From assembly GCF_002099425.1 (NCBI RefSeq), contig NW_018343973.1:4875001-4939000 (forward strand): a stretch of DNA of 64,000 nt. Direction: 5' to 3'. Shown here in pieces: positions 1-11,959 of the stretch. Under the pieces are notes generated by a model. The model ran no database searches, was not told the origin of the DNA, and was given only the letters and a program-made list of their open reading frames with translations. Position numbers and translations under genes: made by a program. Each line of letters starts with the position of its first letter. Position 1 is the stretch's first letter. Source of the DNA: Phascolarctos cinereus (taxonomy: Eukaryota > Chordata > Mammalia > Diprotodontia > Phascolarctidae).

Positions 1-1965
1 TTTTGAAGTTGAAAATGTGGTTTTCTTCTTTCATTTATTTAAATCAAGTTAGTTAATGGCTTATCTATTTTATTGAGGTTATTTTTTTCTAAACCAGCTC
101 CTAGTTTGTTCTGGTTATTAATTAAATGAATTTTTTTCTTTAACTCTCATTAATCTCTTCTTTGATTTTCAGGATTTCTGTTTTGGTATTTAATTGGTTT
201 TTAATTCATTGATTTTTTTTTTGGTACATGCACAATTCATTGATCTGGTCTTTTATTAATGTAAGCGTTTACAGGTATAAATTTTTCCCTCAGTATTGCT
301 TTGGCTGCACCCTTCAAATTTTGGTATGTTGTCTCACTGTTGTCATTATCTTTGATGAAATCATTTATTTGTTCTTTCACTCACCCATTCTTTAGAATTA
401 TTATTTAATTTTTAATCATTTAATTAATTTTAATATTTTATTCAAAGGCCTTTTACTGAATATAATTTTATTTCATTATGGTCAGCAAAAGATGCATTTA
501 ATATTTCTGCTTTTACATAGTTGTTGTGAGGTTTTTTAATGCCTTAATATATGGTTAATTTTTGTGAAAATACTATGCTTAGCTGAGAAATAGATATATT
601 CCTTTCTATTCCCATTCAACATTCTCCAGAAGTCTGTCATATCTGACTTTTCTAAAATTCTATTCAGGTTCTTAATTTATTTTTTATTTATTGTTATTAG
701 ATTTATCAAGATCTGAGAGGGGTAAATTGAGATCTCCCACTATTTTAGTTTTACTTTCTGTTTTCCCTGTAACTCATTTAACTTTTCCATTAAAAAATTT
801 AGATACTATGCCTTTTGTTGTTATATGTTTAGTAACGATATTTGTTAATTTACTATCTATGATACCTTTTAGCAAAATGTAATTTTCCAGTTTACTTCTT
901 TTAATTAGGTCTATGTTTGCTATTGTTATTTTTGGGCTTTGCTACCCTAGTCTTTTTACTTCAAATGAAGCATAATAGAATCTGTTTCAGCTTTATTTCA
1001 AATGTGTTTCTTGTAAACAACATATTGTTAGACTCTGGTTTCTAATCCATTCTACTGTCTGCTTCCATTTTGTGGGTGAATTTATCCCATTCATAATCAC
1101 AGGTATGATTGCTAATTTCATGTTTCACTCTATCATATTCCCTTATACTTGTTCTTTTTTTCTCCACTGCCTCTTTAAGAGTTTGTTTGCTTCTGACTTG
1201 TACATCTCTTCATCTGCCCTCCCTTGTACTCCTACTCTTTCCCCTAATGCTTTTTGCAACTGCTTGTGTATGTGATCCTTCCCTCTTTTGACCAGTTCAG
1301 ATAAGAGTGAGGTTCATCACCCACTCCTTGTTATATAGACTTCTACTTTTGAACTCTATTTATGTGTTCCCATTCTTTCTGTCCTCCCCCCACCCCCAGT
1401 TTATTCTTCTTTCACCTTTCTATTAAGATCACAGAATCACTCCTAGGTATCTTGTCTAACCAGACTCCTTCTCTGACTCCTAATGATGATAGAGTTCTGA
1501 GGAAATACATGTATTATCTTCCCATATAAGAATGTAAATAGTTTAATCTTATTTAGTCCCTTATGATTAAATGTTCATGTTTGCCTTTTTATGCTTCACT
1601 TGACTCTTATGTTTACATGTCACCTTTCCTATTCAGCCCTGTTCTTTTCATCAGGAATGCTTGGAAGCCCTCTATTTCATTAAAGTTCCATTTCCTTCCT
1701 CCCATACTAAGTTTTGCTGCATGAGGTTTTCTTGACCTAGATCTTTTGCCTCCTGGAATATCATTTTCCAAACTCTCTACTTCTTTAGAATGATGACTGC
1801 TAAATCTTGTGTAATCTTAATTATGGCCCCTTGATACTTGAATTCTTTCTTTCAGGATGTTTGCAGTATTTCTTTGACCTGGCAGTTCTTAATTTCAGTA
1901 TAATATCATAGAAGTTTTCATATTGGAGTTTCTTTTAGGAGGTGACTAGTGGATTCCAGAGGAAC
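1..1965 (-). mobile_element. Old L1 LINE, antisense (ORF2 endonuclease to ORF1 C-terminus)
   Basis: Read on the minus strand, about 1050-990 gives WIRNQSLTICCLQETHLK, the L1 endonuclease block (compare CCIQETHL in human L1). Further left is the rest of the 5' half of ORF2. About 1620-1940 matches the ORF1 C-terminal domain (KKEFKY, ITQDLA, RVWKMIFQEAKDLG). The copy is full of stops and small indels and runs off the left edge. Confidence 0.8.
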
Positions 1966-1971
1966 AGTGTG

Positions 1972-2525
1972 CTTTGACAGCCCCAAAAAAACAAATTCCA
2001 TATATGCTAAACATTAGTAGAGGCTTATTCCACTACAAACTGTGCATTATTAGCTGTATCAAGAGGAATATTGTCCAAGACTACGGAGGTGATTATTATG
2101 ATGTACTTCACCCTAGTCTGGAGCATTGAGTTCAGTTCTGGGTGCCATATTTTAGGGAAAATATTGATAAGCTAGAGGGCATCCAGGGAAGTGGTTCCAG
2201 GATGGTGAAAGCCTTGAAGATCATGACATTTGAAGATCATTTAAAAGGATTAGAAATATTTAGCAGTGGAAAAGACATACAGGAATCTTGCTAACTCTCT
2301 CCAAATTTCTGAAGGAGTGTCATGTAGAAGAGAGATTACTTTTTTTTCCACTTTCTCAAAGTAAGAAAAGAGGGAATAAATAGCCCTAGGTGGAAGTTGT
2401 ACAAATGCAGATTTAGGTTCAATATAAGAAAAATCTTCCTAACAATTATAACTGTCAAAGTAGAATAAGTAATCTTAGGAGGTAGTAGATTCCCATTCCC
2501 TGGAGCTCTTCAAGTAAAGGCTTCA
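1972..2525 (+). mobile_element. CR1/L3-clade LINE, 3' end
   Basis: Contains the characteristic CR1 order: a 'tctggagcattgagttc' segment, 'ccaggatggtgaaagcc', then 'caatataagaaaaatcttcc' and 'ggaggtagtagattccc'. This is the end of the CR1 ORF2 plus 3' region, heavily diverged and thus old. It abuts an L2. Confidence 0.7.
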
Positions 2526-3440
2526 GCACCTCATACCTGAGCTATTGCAGTAGCCTTGTGTGTCATTTCTCCTCACTCTAGTCCATCCTCACCTTAGCTA
2601 TCAAAGTGTTCTTCCTGAAACACAGGTTTGACTGTGTCACTACCCTATTCAATAAACTCCAATGTCTCCTTATTGCTTCTAATATCAAGTATAAAATACT
2701 TTGTTTGGCTTTTACAGCCATTTATGACCTTCCCCCAGCTTTCTTTCCAATCTTAATGCCTTGCTCCCTTCCATGTAGTTGATGATCCAGTGCCTCTGAC
2801 TTCCAGTGCCTCTTTTCTGCCATAAAACATTCCATTCCCCTTACTCCATGCATTTTCACTGGCTGTCCCCCTTGCCTCACCCTCATCTCTCTCTCCTGGC
2901 TTCCCTTACTTCCTTCAAGTCTCAACTAAAATCCTACCTGCAAGAAGCCTTTTCTGATCCCTATTAATACTAGTGCCTTCCCTCTTAAGTTATCTTCAAT
3001 GTATCCTGTATATATCTTGATTATACATATTTGTTTGCATGTTGTCTCCCCCATTAGATGGTGAATTCTTTGAGATCAGGGACAATTTTTGCTAGTCTAT
3101 CACCAGTGATTGGCACAGCATGTAGTGCATTGTTGTTGTTATTATTGTTGTTGTTCAGTCATTCTGTTGTGTCCAACTCTTTGTGATCCAGTGGACCACA
3201 GCATGCCAATGCCATCCATAGTGTTTTCTTGGCAAAGATACTGGAATGGTTTGCCATTTCTTTCTCCAGGTACTTAAGAAAACTAGTTAAGTGACTCACC
3301 CAGGGTCACACAGCTAGTATCTGAGACTGGACTTGAACTTAGCTCCTCCTGACTCCAGACCTAGGGCTTTATCCACTAGAACCACCTAACTACCTCTATG
3401 TAGCATATAGTAGGTACTAAATAAATGCTTGTTTATTTGA
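2526..3440 (+). mobile_element. L2 LINE 3' region, split by a Mar1 SINE
   Basis: Shows the L2 3' series: 'aaagtgttcttcctgaaaca', 'caataaactccaatgtctcc', a 'tgcaagaagccttttctgat' block, 'cccccattagatggtgaatt' and the terminal 'agtaggtactaaataaatgc'. The end is separated from the rest by the antisense SINE at 3131-3395. Confidence 0.8.
3131..3395 (-). mobile_element. Mar1 SINE (marsupial CORE-SINE), antisense
   Basis: Starts with GTT-rich tail sequence, then 'gtgtccaactctttgtgatc', the core 'agggtcacacagctagtat' and ends 'ccacctaactacct', the reverse complement of the 5' tRNA-like head. It is inserted in an L2 3' end. Flanking 'tgtagtgcat' and 'tgtagcatat' may be a degraded target duplication. 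Confidence 0.85.
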
Positions 3441-4709
3441 CTTGTGGTTGACTTTATTTTAAGAGGATTCTTTTTCTGTGTCAGTTGAATTATATCATCT
3501 CTTAGATTCTTCCAACACTGAAGTTCTGTGATTCTTTGTGTGTGACAGATATAAATATATGAATACTTTAATGTATAGTGACATTATTCTTAGAATGGTT
3601 AATAAGTATATACTATGATGAGATAAAAAGAAAAAAATCAAAATCACATGTAATATGAGACACAGCCCAGGGAACGAGGTGCCTCTTACCACCAGAGGGA
3701 TCCATCTCTGGACTCACAAGGACTGGGTTAAATCCTGGCAGATCCCAACCCCCAAAGGAAGAGGATCAAGCATCTTCCAAATTTTCTGGCTCACTAATAC
3801 CTTCACCTTCAAAAACTGTTGGGGAGAGGGGGAAAGAAAGAATTATTTTTCCTTTTTTTAAGCCTATTGAGTGGGTGGTTCTTCCTGCTCAGTCACCATC
3901 ATCTTTGGCACAGCACCTCAGTGATGGTCTATAGAGACCAACCAGGAGTGTCAGGTCATGTGTACATGTATACCTTATCAAGGGGCATTAGGGGAGGGGG
4001 GCAGAATACAAGACTCATTGCCATGCATACTCCAAGCCCAGCAGATCAGGGATGCTTACCTGATTATCCTGATTACAGAAGTAGCAGTCTGGAAATAGTG
4101 GAAGTCAATAGTTTCCATGCTCGATTGTGATGTTGCACAGTGATGTTGGGCAGAAAGAAACAGATTTGAAGAAAAATGCTCAGGGGTCAATTTGTAATTG
4201 CTTTTAGTATATGATTTTAGAAATGCTTGGTCTAATTTATGTTTTTTGAAGTAGTTTTTGAAGTAAAATTCTTTGGATAATTACTATTTCTCACACACAT
4301 GAATTATGCTGTAATACACGCTCCTATAATGCCAATGATAATTTAAGCAATCAGTGTGATCTTCAGTCTTGTAATGCCAGATAATTTTAGTGCTTTCTGA
4401 TCATCATTTTCCCAAAAAATCATTTTATACTATATAAATGTTAGCTATTATCATTATTAGTAATAATCATGACCCCTCTTTAGCTAATAAATCATGTTCT
4501 ATTGTTTATTTGGCAAAAGAAAAATTCCTTTGTGGCTATTGTAGTATGTTGGTCAAAGTTGTTTATTCTTCAAAGCAGTGATAGAATTTTAATTGCTCTT
4601 TTGGTACCTTTAAAGTCTTTTGTGTTGTACTTAGCCTGTATGGTTCCAGCCATGCTCCTAGTAGAATTTCTCTCAGGGAATGAAAAAAGTTTCCATAATA
4701 TGTAAGGGA
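3441..4709. other. Intronic stretch, no recognised element
   Basis: A 103-residue open frame at 3819-4130 has no family features (hydrophobic start, no motif) and is taken as chance. There is no splice-flanked coding signal. Confidence 0.5.
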
Positions 4710-4711
4710 TA

Positions 4712-4990
4712 CAAAATGGCATCATATAGTGGAAAGAGCCCTTATATAGGAATCAGAAGACCTGAGATCTTCTTTCAACCTTGCCATCTGCTTGAACAAG
4801 TTGGGTCAAGGTCAACATTAGGTTAACAAGCTACTTGAACAAGTTACTTATCGCCTTCAGCCTTAGTTTCTTCATTTCTAAAAGCAGTAATAGCTGCTCT
4901 ATTTCACACAGCTATAAGCATCAAGTAAGATAATATATGTGAAAACACTTCTAAAATTTTACAAACACTATTCAAATATGAACTATTGTG
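4712..4990 (+). mobile_element. MIR-family SINE
   Basis: Begins 'atagtggaaagagccc', continues 'aatcagaagacctgag', then a cac-tt-acc core equivalent and 'tagtttcttcatttctaaaa', ending near 'actattcaaatatgaactat'. This is the MIR layout in sense orientation, with about 30% apparent divergence and an internal partial repeat of 'aacaagttgggtca'-like sequence. Confidence 0.65.
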
Positions 4991-4999
4991 ACATCACAT

Positions 5000-5997
5000 G
5001 TCAGTAGTTGGAAATATTTAGGTATTTTAATGACTATTTTCTAGAAATTATGTTTTATTTATGAGATTCATGGATATTTTTTTTTCAATTTATACCTTAT
5101 CATTCTTTACCAACCTGTCCTACACATCAGAACTTTATAATAACATAAGTTACAAAATGAAAACTTCTAGATTACTTGTGGATTGGGTCTGAGAATTGAA
5201 TTGTATAAATTCCTACAAATAGTATTTTATAAGGGAAGTGCTAATGAGGTGGAATGATATTTATGTAATGAAGAAACATGAACAAGGAAATGTGGTTCAC
5301 AAGGGTCATTGTAAAAGTGTGTGCTGTTTCTGTCAGTAAAACAAAAAGTAAAGGAAATTGGCAGGAACTTCGGCTTTGCAAAAAGGGATATTATGATCCT
5401 TATTCAATTCCTTCCTTGACCCACAAAATGGGAATACAATTTATGTTGTAGTTCAGAATCTCCATGCAAAACAAAACTCTGAGAAGGGAAAGGGCTGTTG
5501 TTTTTTTATGAGACCTGCCAGAAAATTAATGGTAAAAGCAGAAACAGGCCCTCCACGGCTTGTCGTACATTGAGCACCCACTAGGGAGAAGGAGGGAGGG
5601 GGTTCTTCTCTTTGTGCTTCTGTAAACTAAGAGAGGAGCCAAAGCAAGCTGTCACTATTTATAGTGCAAGAGCAGTGGTACAGAACTGAAATGGGTGGAG
5701 GGTCACATGGGTCAGGCCAAATCAAAGGGAGGAGCCCAGCAATATGCTACCCTGGGGAAAAGGATCTATACTAAAGATAAATTTTAGGTATCAGAGAAAC
5801 CAAACAAGCAATGCAGACTAGATATCATTATATAGTGGCCCACAAGTCATATTGCCTGAAGATGATACATCTTCTATGGAGAAATAACTATTTCACTTTT
5901 GAAATCTATGATATTAATTTGTTTACTTTATATGACATTGTTAGGCTGCTTTGCCTTCACTATCAATAGATTTTGCACCACTGCAACAAAAGAGAGA
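5000..5997. other. Intronic stretch, repeat-poor
   Basis: No repeat family recognised. A perfect MEF2-type decamer CTATTTATAG lies at 5655-5664, in a moderately GC-rich patch (5560-5750) with purine-rich runs. This is a possible regulatory patch only; a single decamer is weak evidence. Confidence 0.35.
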
Positions 5998-6686
5998 TTT
6001 TTTTTTCATTCTCTGGATAAATATTGGTTTTATTTTATTGATAGTGTTTGTTTTTATATCAATTTCATTTCCAAAAATATTCTTTCCTTTGCCACGCCCA
6101 GAGAACCATCCTTTGTACAGAGAATTTAGAAAGAGATAGAAAAGGCATTTCCATAAAACTAACCAATATATCAACCTAATCTAAATGTATATGCAATGTT
6201 CCACAAGGATAGGACCCCACCTTGGCAAAGAAGGAAGCCAAGTACATTTCTTCATTTCTTCTTCAGGGCAAAACCTTCTCTCTCTCTCTTACTCTCTCTC
6301 TCTCTCCCTCCATACACACACACACACACACAACACACACACACACACACATGTATACATATATTGTATATAATAAATACATGCACATACACATATATAC
6401 AAATATAATCAGTTTGAATTTTTGTTGTAGTTGTTTTTATTGTAGATATAATGTACTTTTTCCTGGTTAAATTCATGTGACTCTTTGCATCAGTTCATAT
6501 GACTTCTCATGTGTTACTGCATTCTTCATACATATCATTTCTTACAACACAGTAATATTCCATCATGTTCATGTAACATAATTTGTTTTAGCCATTCCCT
6601 AATTGGAATGGCTAATTCCCTCCTTGGAATGGAAATCTACTTGGTTTCCATTCTTTGCTGTTACGAATGGTGCTAAAACATAGGTA
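5998..6686 (-). mobile_element. L1 3' end, antisense (copy 1 of a tandem pair)
   Basis: Starts with a poly-T (reverse of the A tail), then the 3' UTR with 'cccagagaaccatccttt', then the ORF2 end (reverse of the 'gaatactattgtgctataag'-like segment: 'acacagtaatattccatca'). It is 5'-truncated near 6686. A (TC)n(CA)n microsatellite sits inside at 6280-6352. Confidence 0.75.
6280..6352. repeat. (TC)n / (CA)n compound microsatellite
   Basis: TC repeats from about 6280 to 6307, then CA repeats from about 6314 with one interruption (ACAACA) to 6350. It lies inside an L1 3' UTR copy. Confidence 0.9.
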
Positions 6687-7225
6687 TGGGGTTTTTTTTA
6701 TGTTTATTGGTACTTTTTGTTTTCTCATCATTTACATTTGCCATCCCCCACTCCCTCCCAGAGAGCCATCCTTTATATCAAAAAATAACTTTAAAAAGAG
6801 TTCAGCAAAACCATCCAGCGTATCAAAAATGTCTGACATTTTCAGTAACATTCCACGCCCATGGTTCTGTCCTTAGCCACATTCATAGGGGAAAAAAAAA
6901 AGGAAATGCCTTCTTACAATTCTCCTTTGGGATACCAAGTAAGATCATTATACTTTTAAATTATTCAGCTTTTTATCATTGTTATTTTCATTTATATTGT
7001 TGTAGTTTTTGTACATACTGTTTTCTGGTTCTGCTTACTTCGCTTGCCACCAGTTCATGTTTTCCTATGCGTCTCTGTGTTCTTCATAGTCATCATTATT
7101 CACAGCACAGTAATAGCCCATTTCACACATGCTCCATAATTTGTTTAGCCATTCTTCAAATAATGGACATCTATTTTGTTTCTAATTCATTGCTACTACA
7201 AAAAAAAGTTGTAACTTTGACTTCT
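6687..7225 (-). mobile_element. L1 3' end, antisense (copy 2 of a tandem pair)
   Basis: Begins with an 8-T run, then repeats the copy-1 order: 'ctcccagagagccatccttt', 'caaaaccatccagcgtatca', then 'cacagcacagtaatagccc' and 'gctactacaaaaaaaagtt'. It belongs to the same L1 subfamily and orientation as copy 1 and starts where copy 1 stops. Confidence 0.75.
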
Positions 7226-7799
7226 TGTTAACATCTTAATACTTTTGTTACTCATCCTGTGGAACGTAAAATGTCTGATAGTGAGTCTCTTTGACTAAAT
7301 GAATTTAGTTAACTGAGGATAAATTATTGCACTTCAGAATAATAGCTTTTCATTGAACAGGGCTACTCTTCTCTGGATCTTATATATTTCAGTACATCCT
7401 GGACCATCAATTTTGTTAGTGTTGGCATTCCCTCCATTAAGGCAGGTCACAATTATCTACAGCTCAGTAAATGGTCTTGGAGAATTGCTATGGCCAAAAA
7501 TTTCATTACCAGGTGGCCTCCCTTGTGATGAGCCTCTCTAGCTATACTGGTCAAACTGGTAATATAGTCAAACCTAGCTTCTGCACTCAAAGTCTTTACA
7601 ACTCAATAAAGCCTGCCAGAGCTTTCAGTCTAACACTGTAGCCCCCAAATCACCTCCACAAACCCATGAAAGGTTTGTGACATTAGGACCAAAGGACACC
7701 AGGAGAGGATTTCTTGTACAATACTTACAAATGTAGGGATTGGACCTGTGATTTCATGAGCATATGGAATTCCTTGGATTAGGAAACTTGCTCTATCAA
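7226..7799. other. Intronic stretch, no recognised element
   Basis: No repeat family, RNA gene or coding signal was recognised here. Confidence 0.45.
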
Positions 7800-7935
7800 T
7801 ACAGGTCAGCAGCTTCTCTGCAGTCAATAATCTTAGAAAACTGCCTAGAACACTTAGAGGATAAGTGACATTCCCAAGGTCATAGAGCCAGTATGTGGCA
7901 GAGGCAAGACTTCGGGTTTCTAGACCAGTACTGTT
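7800..7935 (-). mobile_element. MIR-like SINE fragment, antisense
   Basis: Contains 'aagtgacattcccaaggtca' followed by 'agagccagtatgtggcagag', the antisense MIR core, and ends near a 'gggtttctagaccag' block. Confidence 0.55.
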
Positions 7936-8279
7936 AAACTCAAATAGAAACAAAGATCATGAAACCATGCATTAAGATCCCTGTGGGTTGCGTATTGACT
8001 GAAAAAAAACACATTAAAGTTATCTCTCTTATATTTTAATTAATTTCATTAAATATTTCCAAATTACATTTTAATCTGGTCCAGGCTGTGCTTGGGTGTG
8101 TTGTAGCCAATGTTTGACACTTCTGCACCAGACCAAGCTGCTTCCACACATTTTGTATATGCCATGGATGTATAGTTTTACTCCCCGTAAAAATGTAAAT
8201 TACTGGTTAGCAGAGATTCCTCTTTGCTTAATACAGTGCCTGGCAAAATAAGATACCAGACACTGAGGTCCTTTCTCGA
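7936..8279. other. Intronic stretch with a faint L2 tail
   Basis: About 8185-8265 resembles an L2 3' end ('ttaatacagtgcctggcaaa'). The rest is unrecognised AT-rich sequence. Confidence 0.4.
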
Positions 8280-8760
8280 ACTAAACTGCTAAGCATTCAA
8301 ACTTTACTTCAGAGAGCACAACTCTGATGGTCTGGCCATGTTATTCCAATGCAAAACTTACATTTGCCAAAAAGACTATCTTATGGAGAACTCCCACAGG
8401 GCAAGCATTCACATGATGGTCAGAAGAAGCAATACAAGGATACTCTCAAGGTCTCTCTTAAGAACTTTGGAATTGATTGTGTGACATGGGAGACATTGGC
8501 ACGTGGGTGCCCACATCAGAGAAGGTGCTGTTCTCCATGAGCAAGGTAGAATTGAAATAACTCAAGAGAAATGCAAGATGTGCAAATTTAGAGAATCTAC
8601 CCCACAAGTTCACATGGACTATTTGTGCCCGACCTGTGGGTAGAACATTCCAAGCTCATATTGGTCTGATCAGCCACACTAGGACACACTGAAATTTGAC
8701 TCTAGCCTAGTGATGTCCTTTTGGTCCTCTTTGAGAACAAAGGACAACAACCAACCAACC
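8280..8760 (+). mobile_element. LINE ORF C-terminus with C2H2-like finger
   Basis: Frame pieces read LPKRLSYGELPQGKHSHDGQ and KKQYKDTLKVSLKNFGID, then farther on DYLCPTCG and AHIGLISHTRTH. This is the conserved C-terminal tail of a class of non-LTR retrotransposons, which ends in a Cys2-His2-like zinc finger. The copy is frameshifted. It finishes 'gaacaaaggacaacaacc' with short AACC repeats. The clade (RTE, CR1 or other) is not settled. A short L2-like tail follows at 8764-8800. Confidence 0.65.
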
Positions 8761-8854
8761 AGCATGGCACATAGTAAATATTTAATAAATCCTTACAGAA
8801 TGTTTTGCCAATCTGTTTTGTTTATAAATATAGTCATCATAATAAAAATAATAG

Positions 8855-9093
8855 TGCTTTTACACATTTACATAGTGCTTTACAAGTATCATCTCATTTG
8901 GTCCACATAACTACCACAGGACGTAGGTGCTATTATTATTCCCATTTTGGATGATGTGGATGAAGAAACTGAGGCAGACAATTTAAGTGGCTTGCCTAGG
9001 GTGACTGTATTAGCAAGTGTCTGAGGTGAGATTTGAAATATCGTCTAACTGCAAGTCCAGAGCTTTATCCATTGCACCACCCAGCTGCCTCAG
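8855..9093 (-). mobile_element. MIR/MON1-type CORE-SINE, antisense
   Basis: Order: 'tttacatagtgctttacaag', 'gtaggtgctattattattcc', 'gaagaaactgaggcagac', core 'ttgcctagggtgactg' and the end 'gcaccacccagctgcct', the reversed tRNA-like head. Confidence 0.7.
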
Positions 9094-9529
9094 GCATTTA
9101 TATAGAATGAGATATAAACATTTATAAACAGCATTTAGTTCATGCAATTATATAAGCCAACAAATATTTTTAGAATCTAGATGTTCTTTGGTACAAAATA
9201 CATTAGACGGTTTTATACAATGTTTCTGAGTATTTTCTCTGTTTAAATGTTTCTTGTCCAATCCTACTGTTTGCTAAGACTTTAGACAGCATAGTAATCA
9301 CTGCTTTTTTTCATTATCCTTTAAAATATGGATATGATTTGATTCTTTCCACTTTTCATTCCTCACATTGTTAGGAAATTAAGTTTTTTTTAATGTGGCA
9401 GTAGATTGGGAAGGGATGATAAGACTAGACTTGTGATTGCACTGTTATAGTGAACTCCAGATTATATAAACACATATATATAGATATATACTTATATATA
9501 CACTTTATCCAATAGAGTTCAGTGCCTCA

Positions 9530-9690
9530 TCAGCAAAATATAATTACCCAGGGTACTGTGGTTAATTGAATTGTCCAGGGTCACAAAGCCAAAATGTATC
9601 AAAGCCAGGTCTTGAAAAACCCTAGTCTTCTTGGCTTTAAAGGCAGCTAGCTGTCTATCCACTGCACTCCAATGCCTCTCACCATGAAAT
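9530..9690 (-). mobile_element. CORE-SINE fragment, antisense
   Basis: Contains 'tgtccagggtcacaaagcc' and the reversed head 'ggcagctagctgtctatcca', with an A/T-rich 3' side. Marsupial MIR/Mon type. Confidence 0.6.
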
Positions 9691-9834
9691 AGAAGAATAA
9701 TATAAATGTGATATATCACTATTTATTTTTGAGATATTTATTTGGAAATGCTATTTCAGAATATTTTTAGAGACATTCATTTTCATAATTAGGTTGTACC
9801 AATAAAATAGAAATAGCAATACTATTTAAATTAA

Positions 9835-10200
9835 TTTTACAGATTTAGTACCAATCAAAACTATTGGAAGGAGGAATCTTTAGAATAAGAAAAATTATAA
9901 AATTCATTTGGAGAAACAAAAGGTCTTGAATTTCAAGGGAAATAAGGAGAAAAAAGTGTGAATGAAGTGGGCATTGACATATTATAATTAAAACTATACT
10001 GTAGGGTAATAGACATCAAAACTGTTTGGTGATTAGGAAAAAAACAGTGATTCAGTGAGTACAAGAACTGGAGCTTCCAAAATACTAAGGAAAAGACTAC
10101 GTACTTGAAAAGAACTGCTGGGGAAACTCAAAAGTGTTTGGTGGAAAATTGATTTAGATAATCCCCTTATACGACATATCAGTGTAAGCTTTAAATGAGT
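9835..10200 (+). mobile_element. Old L1 ORF2 fragment
   Basis: 'aaaattcatttggagaaac' and 'agaactgctggggaaactc' match the L1 ORF2 segment after the RT domain (KFIWRNKR in one frame). It is internally diverged, with stops and no poly(A), so both ends are lost. Confidence 0.65.
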
Positions 10201-10729
10201 AGATGACCTAAAATACAGGGTCTCTCAACACTTTTAGTCCAATTTTAATTACTAATAGCTTTAAAGTTTACATAAAAGGTTATCACATTTTTTAAAAATA
10301 AGAGACCTTAATACCTCTGGAATTGGAGTATATTCCTTTCACAAAATACAAAATCCTCCTTAACATCACTTTATTAAATGATCAGGTTGCACAAAATGGT
10401 TCCCAAAGTGCTTTCCAACTCTGAAGTTTATAATCATATTTCTATATTGCATAACCTTATTTTTCTGTAAAAGCTATATATGTTAAAGAACTCAATGCTA
10501 TTTTTTTTTAGTGAGTAGGATTAAAAAATCATAGGCAACCAAATTTCAAGTATCTCCTTTTTATGCGAAATGTTAGTACCAGCGAAATTGCTTTTGTTAG
10601 TTTCAGATTGTGTTTAGACTATATAATCTAGGAGTATTCTACATTTGAATTTTAAATCACTACAATAATTCCAAGTTTCATTTTCTGAGAAATGCAGTAA
10701 GAGAATTCATTGTACATAGCCCACCTTCA
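10201..10729. other. Intronic stretch, no recognised element
   Basis: AT-rich and unrecognised. Confidence 0.45.
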
Positions 10730-10734
10730 TGGGG

Positions 10735-10850
10735 GTTGGAGTGAGGGGGAAGGAGTCACTAAACCAGTATGGATTAGAGGCAGGATTTGAATCCAGGTTT
10801 TCTGACTCTGAGACCAGCTCTATGTCCACTGTACCAGGATGTCTCTTATT
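10735..10850 (-). mobile_element. MIR fragment, antisense
   Basis: 'aggcaggatttgaatccagg' followed by 'tctgactctgagaccagc' and 'tccactgtaccaggatg' is the reversed head half of MIR. Confidence 0.6.
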
Positions 10851-10869
10851 TCATATGTTGAGTTAGACT

Positions 10870-11040
10870 GTTCATAGCACAGAAGAAGCCTGCCATAGTA
10901 GATAGAGAATGAAGGTTAAGAGTCAAGAAGATCTGATTCAAAGTCTTGCCTCTTGACAAAAACTGGCTGCCTGACCCTGGATACTTAATCTCTTAATTCC
11001 TCCAGGTGACTCTCATAAATGTAAAACAGTTGCTGATCTG
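10870..11040 (+). mobile_element. MIR-like SINE
   Basis: 'gccatagtagatagagaatg', 'agtcaagaagatctgattca' and 'ctgcctgaccctggatac' follow the head-to-core order of a CORE-SINE in sense orientation. Confidence 0.5.
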
Positions 11041-11129
11041 CTTTGCTAGATGAAATCTCTCCACCAAGAAGTCCCAACACCTATAAATCATAGGTTGAGC
11101 ATAAAACCAAAATGAAATATACACATATG

Positions 11130-11640
11130 TGTATGTGTGTGTTACAACAGTGAACAGGGAGGGAAAAGAGCATTCCAAGGATTGGGGACAGCTGGTAAAA
11201 AGACATAGAGTTAGGGAAGATGGAGTGTAATGTATGGAAGGGGAGAATAAATTATAAGATTGGAAAAGTATGGATGGGCCAAGTATGAAAAGTTTTAAAT
11301 GCCAAATGATTTTACATTTAGTCTTGGGACTACTGGAATTTATCAAGTTTGGGAGGGGGATGTTCAGATCTATGCTTTCGGAAAATCATTTTGGCATCTG
11401 AATGAGGGGTAAATTTGAGTTGGGAGAACTTAGAGATAGAGAGAGTTTATTGCTACAGCCCACAAGAGAGATGATAAATGGCCAAAGTGGGGTATTTGGC
11501 TATGGGGATGAGAAGGTGGTTGTATACTAGAAACTTGTGAAAATAGAAATAGCAAGAATTGGCAGTGCACTGAATATGGCAGGTGAGTGAAAGGCAACAG
11601 CTGAGGATGACACTGAGGGTTGTAAACTTAGTGAATATAG
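11130..11640 (-). mobile_element. L2 LINE, antisense (RT end and 3' region)
   Basis: Read reversed, it gives the L2 'catgccattcc...ctggctgt' area. Forward landmarks are 'gagcattccaaggattgggg', 'tatgaaaagttttaaatgcc' and 'aaatcattttggcatctg'. No intact frame. Confidence 0.65.
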
Positions 11641-11959
11641 CCCACATTCAGATATACTAGCTACATTAGATTTGGGGTGAGTTTAACCTACCTTCAGATC
11701 AATTTCCTGTATAAAATATTTTCTTCTTCTTCCCTTCGTAACTCTGTTTTCATTACGCTGGATTTTCCTCTACTACGTCTTTCTCTGGACAGATTCCAAG
11801 TTCTTTCATGGTCCCCATCTGAACCTGTCTTCTTCCTTATCCAAACCACTTTTTTTCAATTTCATTTCTCACAAACCAGACCTCTCCCATCCTTTATGTT
11901 TGTCATATGCCTCCTGCATTGTTAATCATTTGATTTAATATTACAAAAACACTGCATAC

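Noticed and set aside
3819-4130. 103-residue open frame with a hydrophobic start
   Set aside because: No splice context, no conserved motif, low-complexity F/L-rich beginning.
6686-7231. 181-residue open frame, the longest in the window
   Set aside because: It lies entirely within an antisense L1 3' end and its neighbour; composition is repeat-derived, with no protein family.
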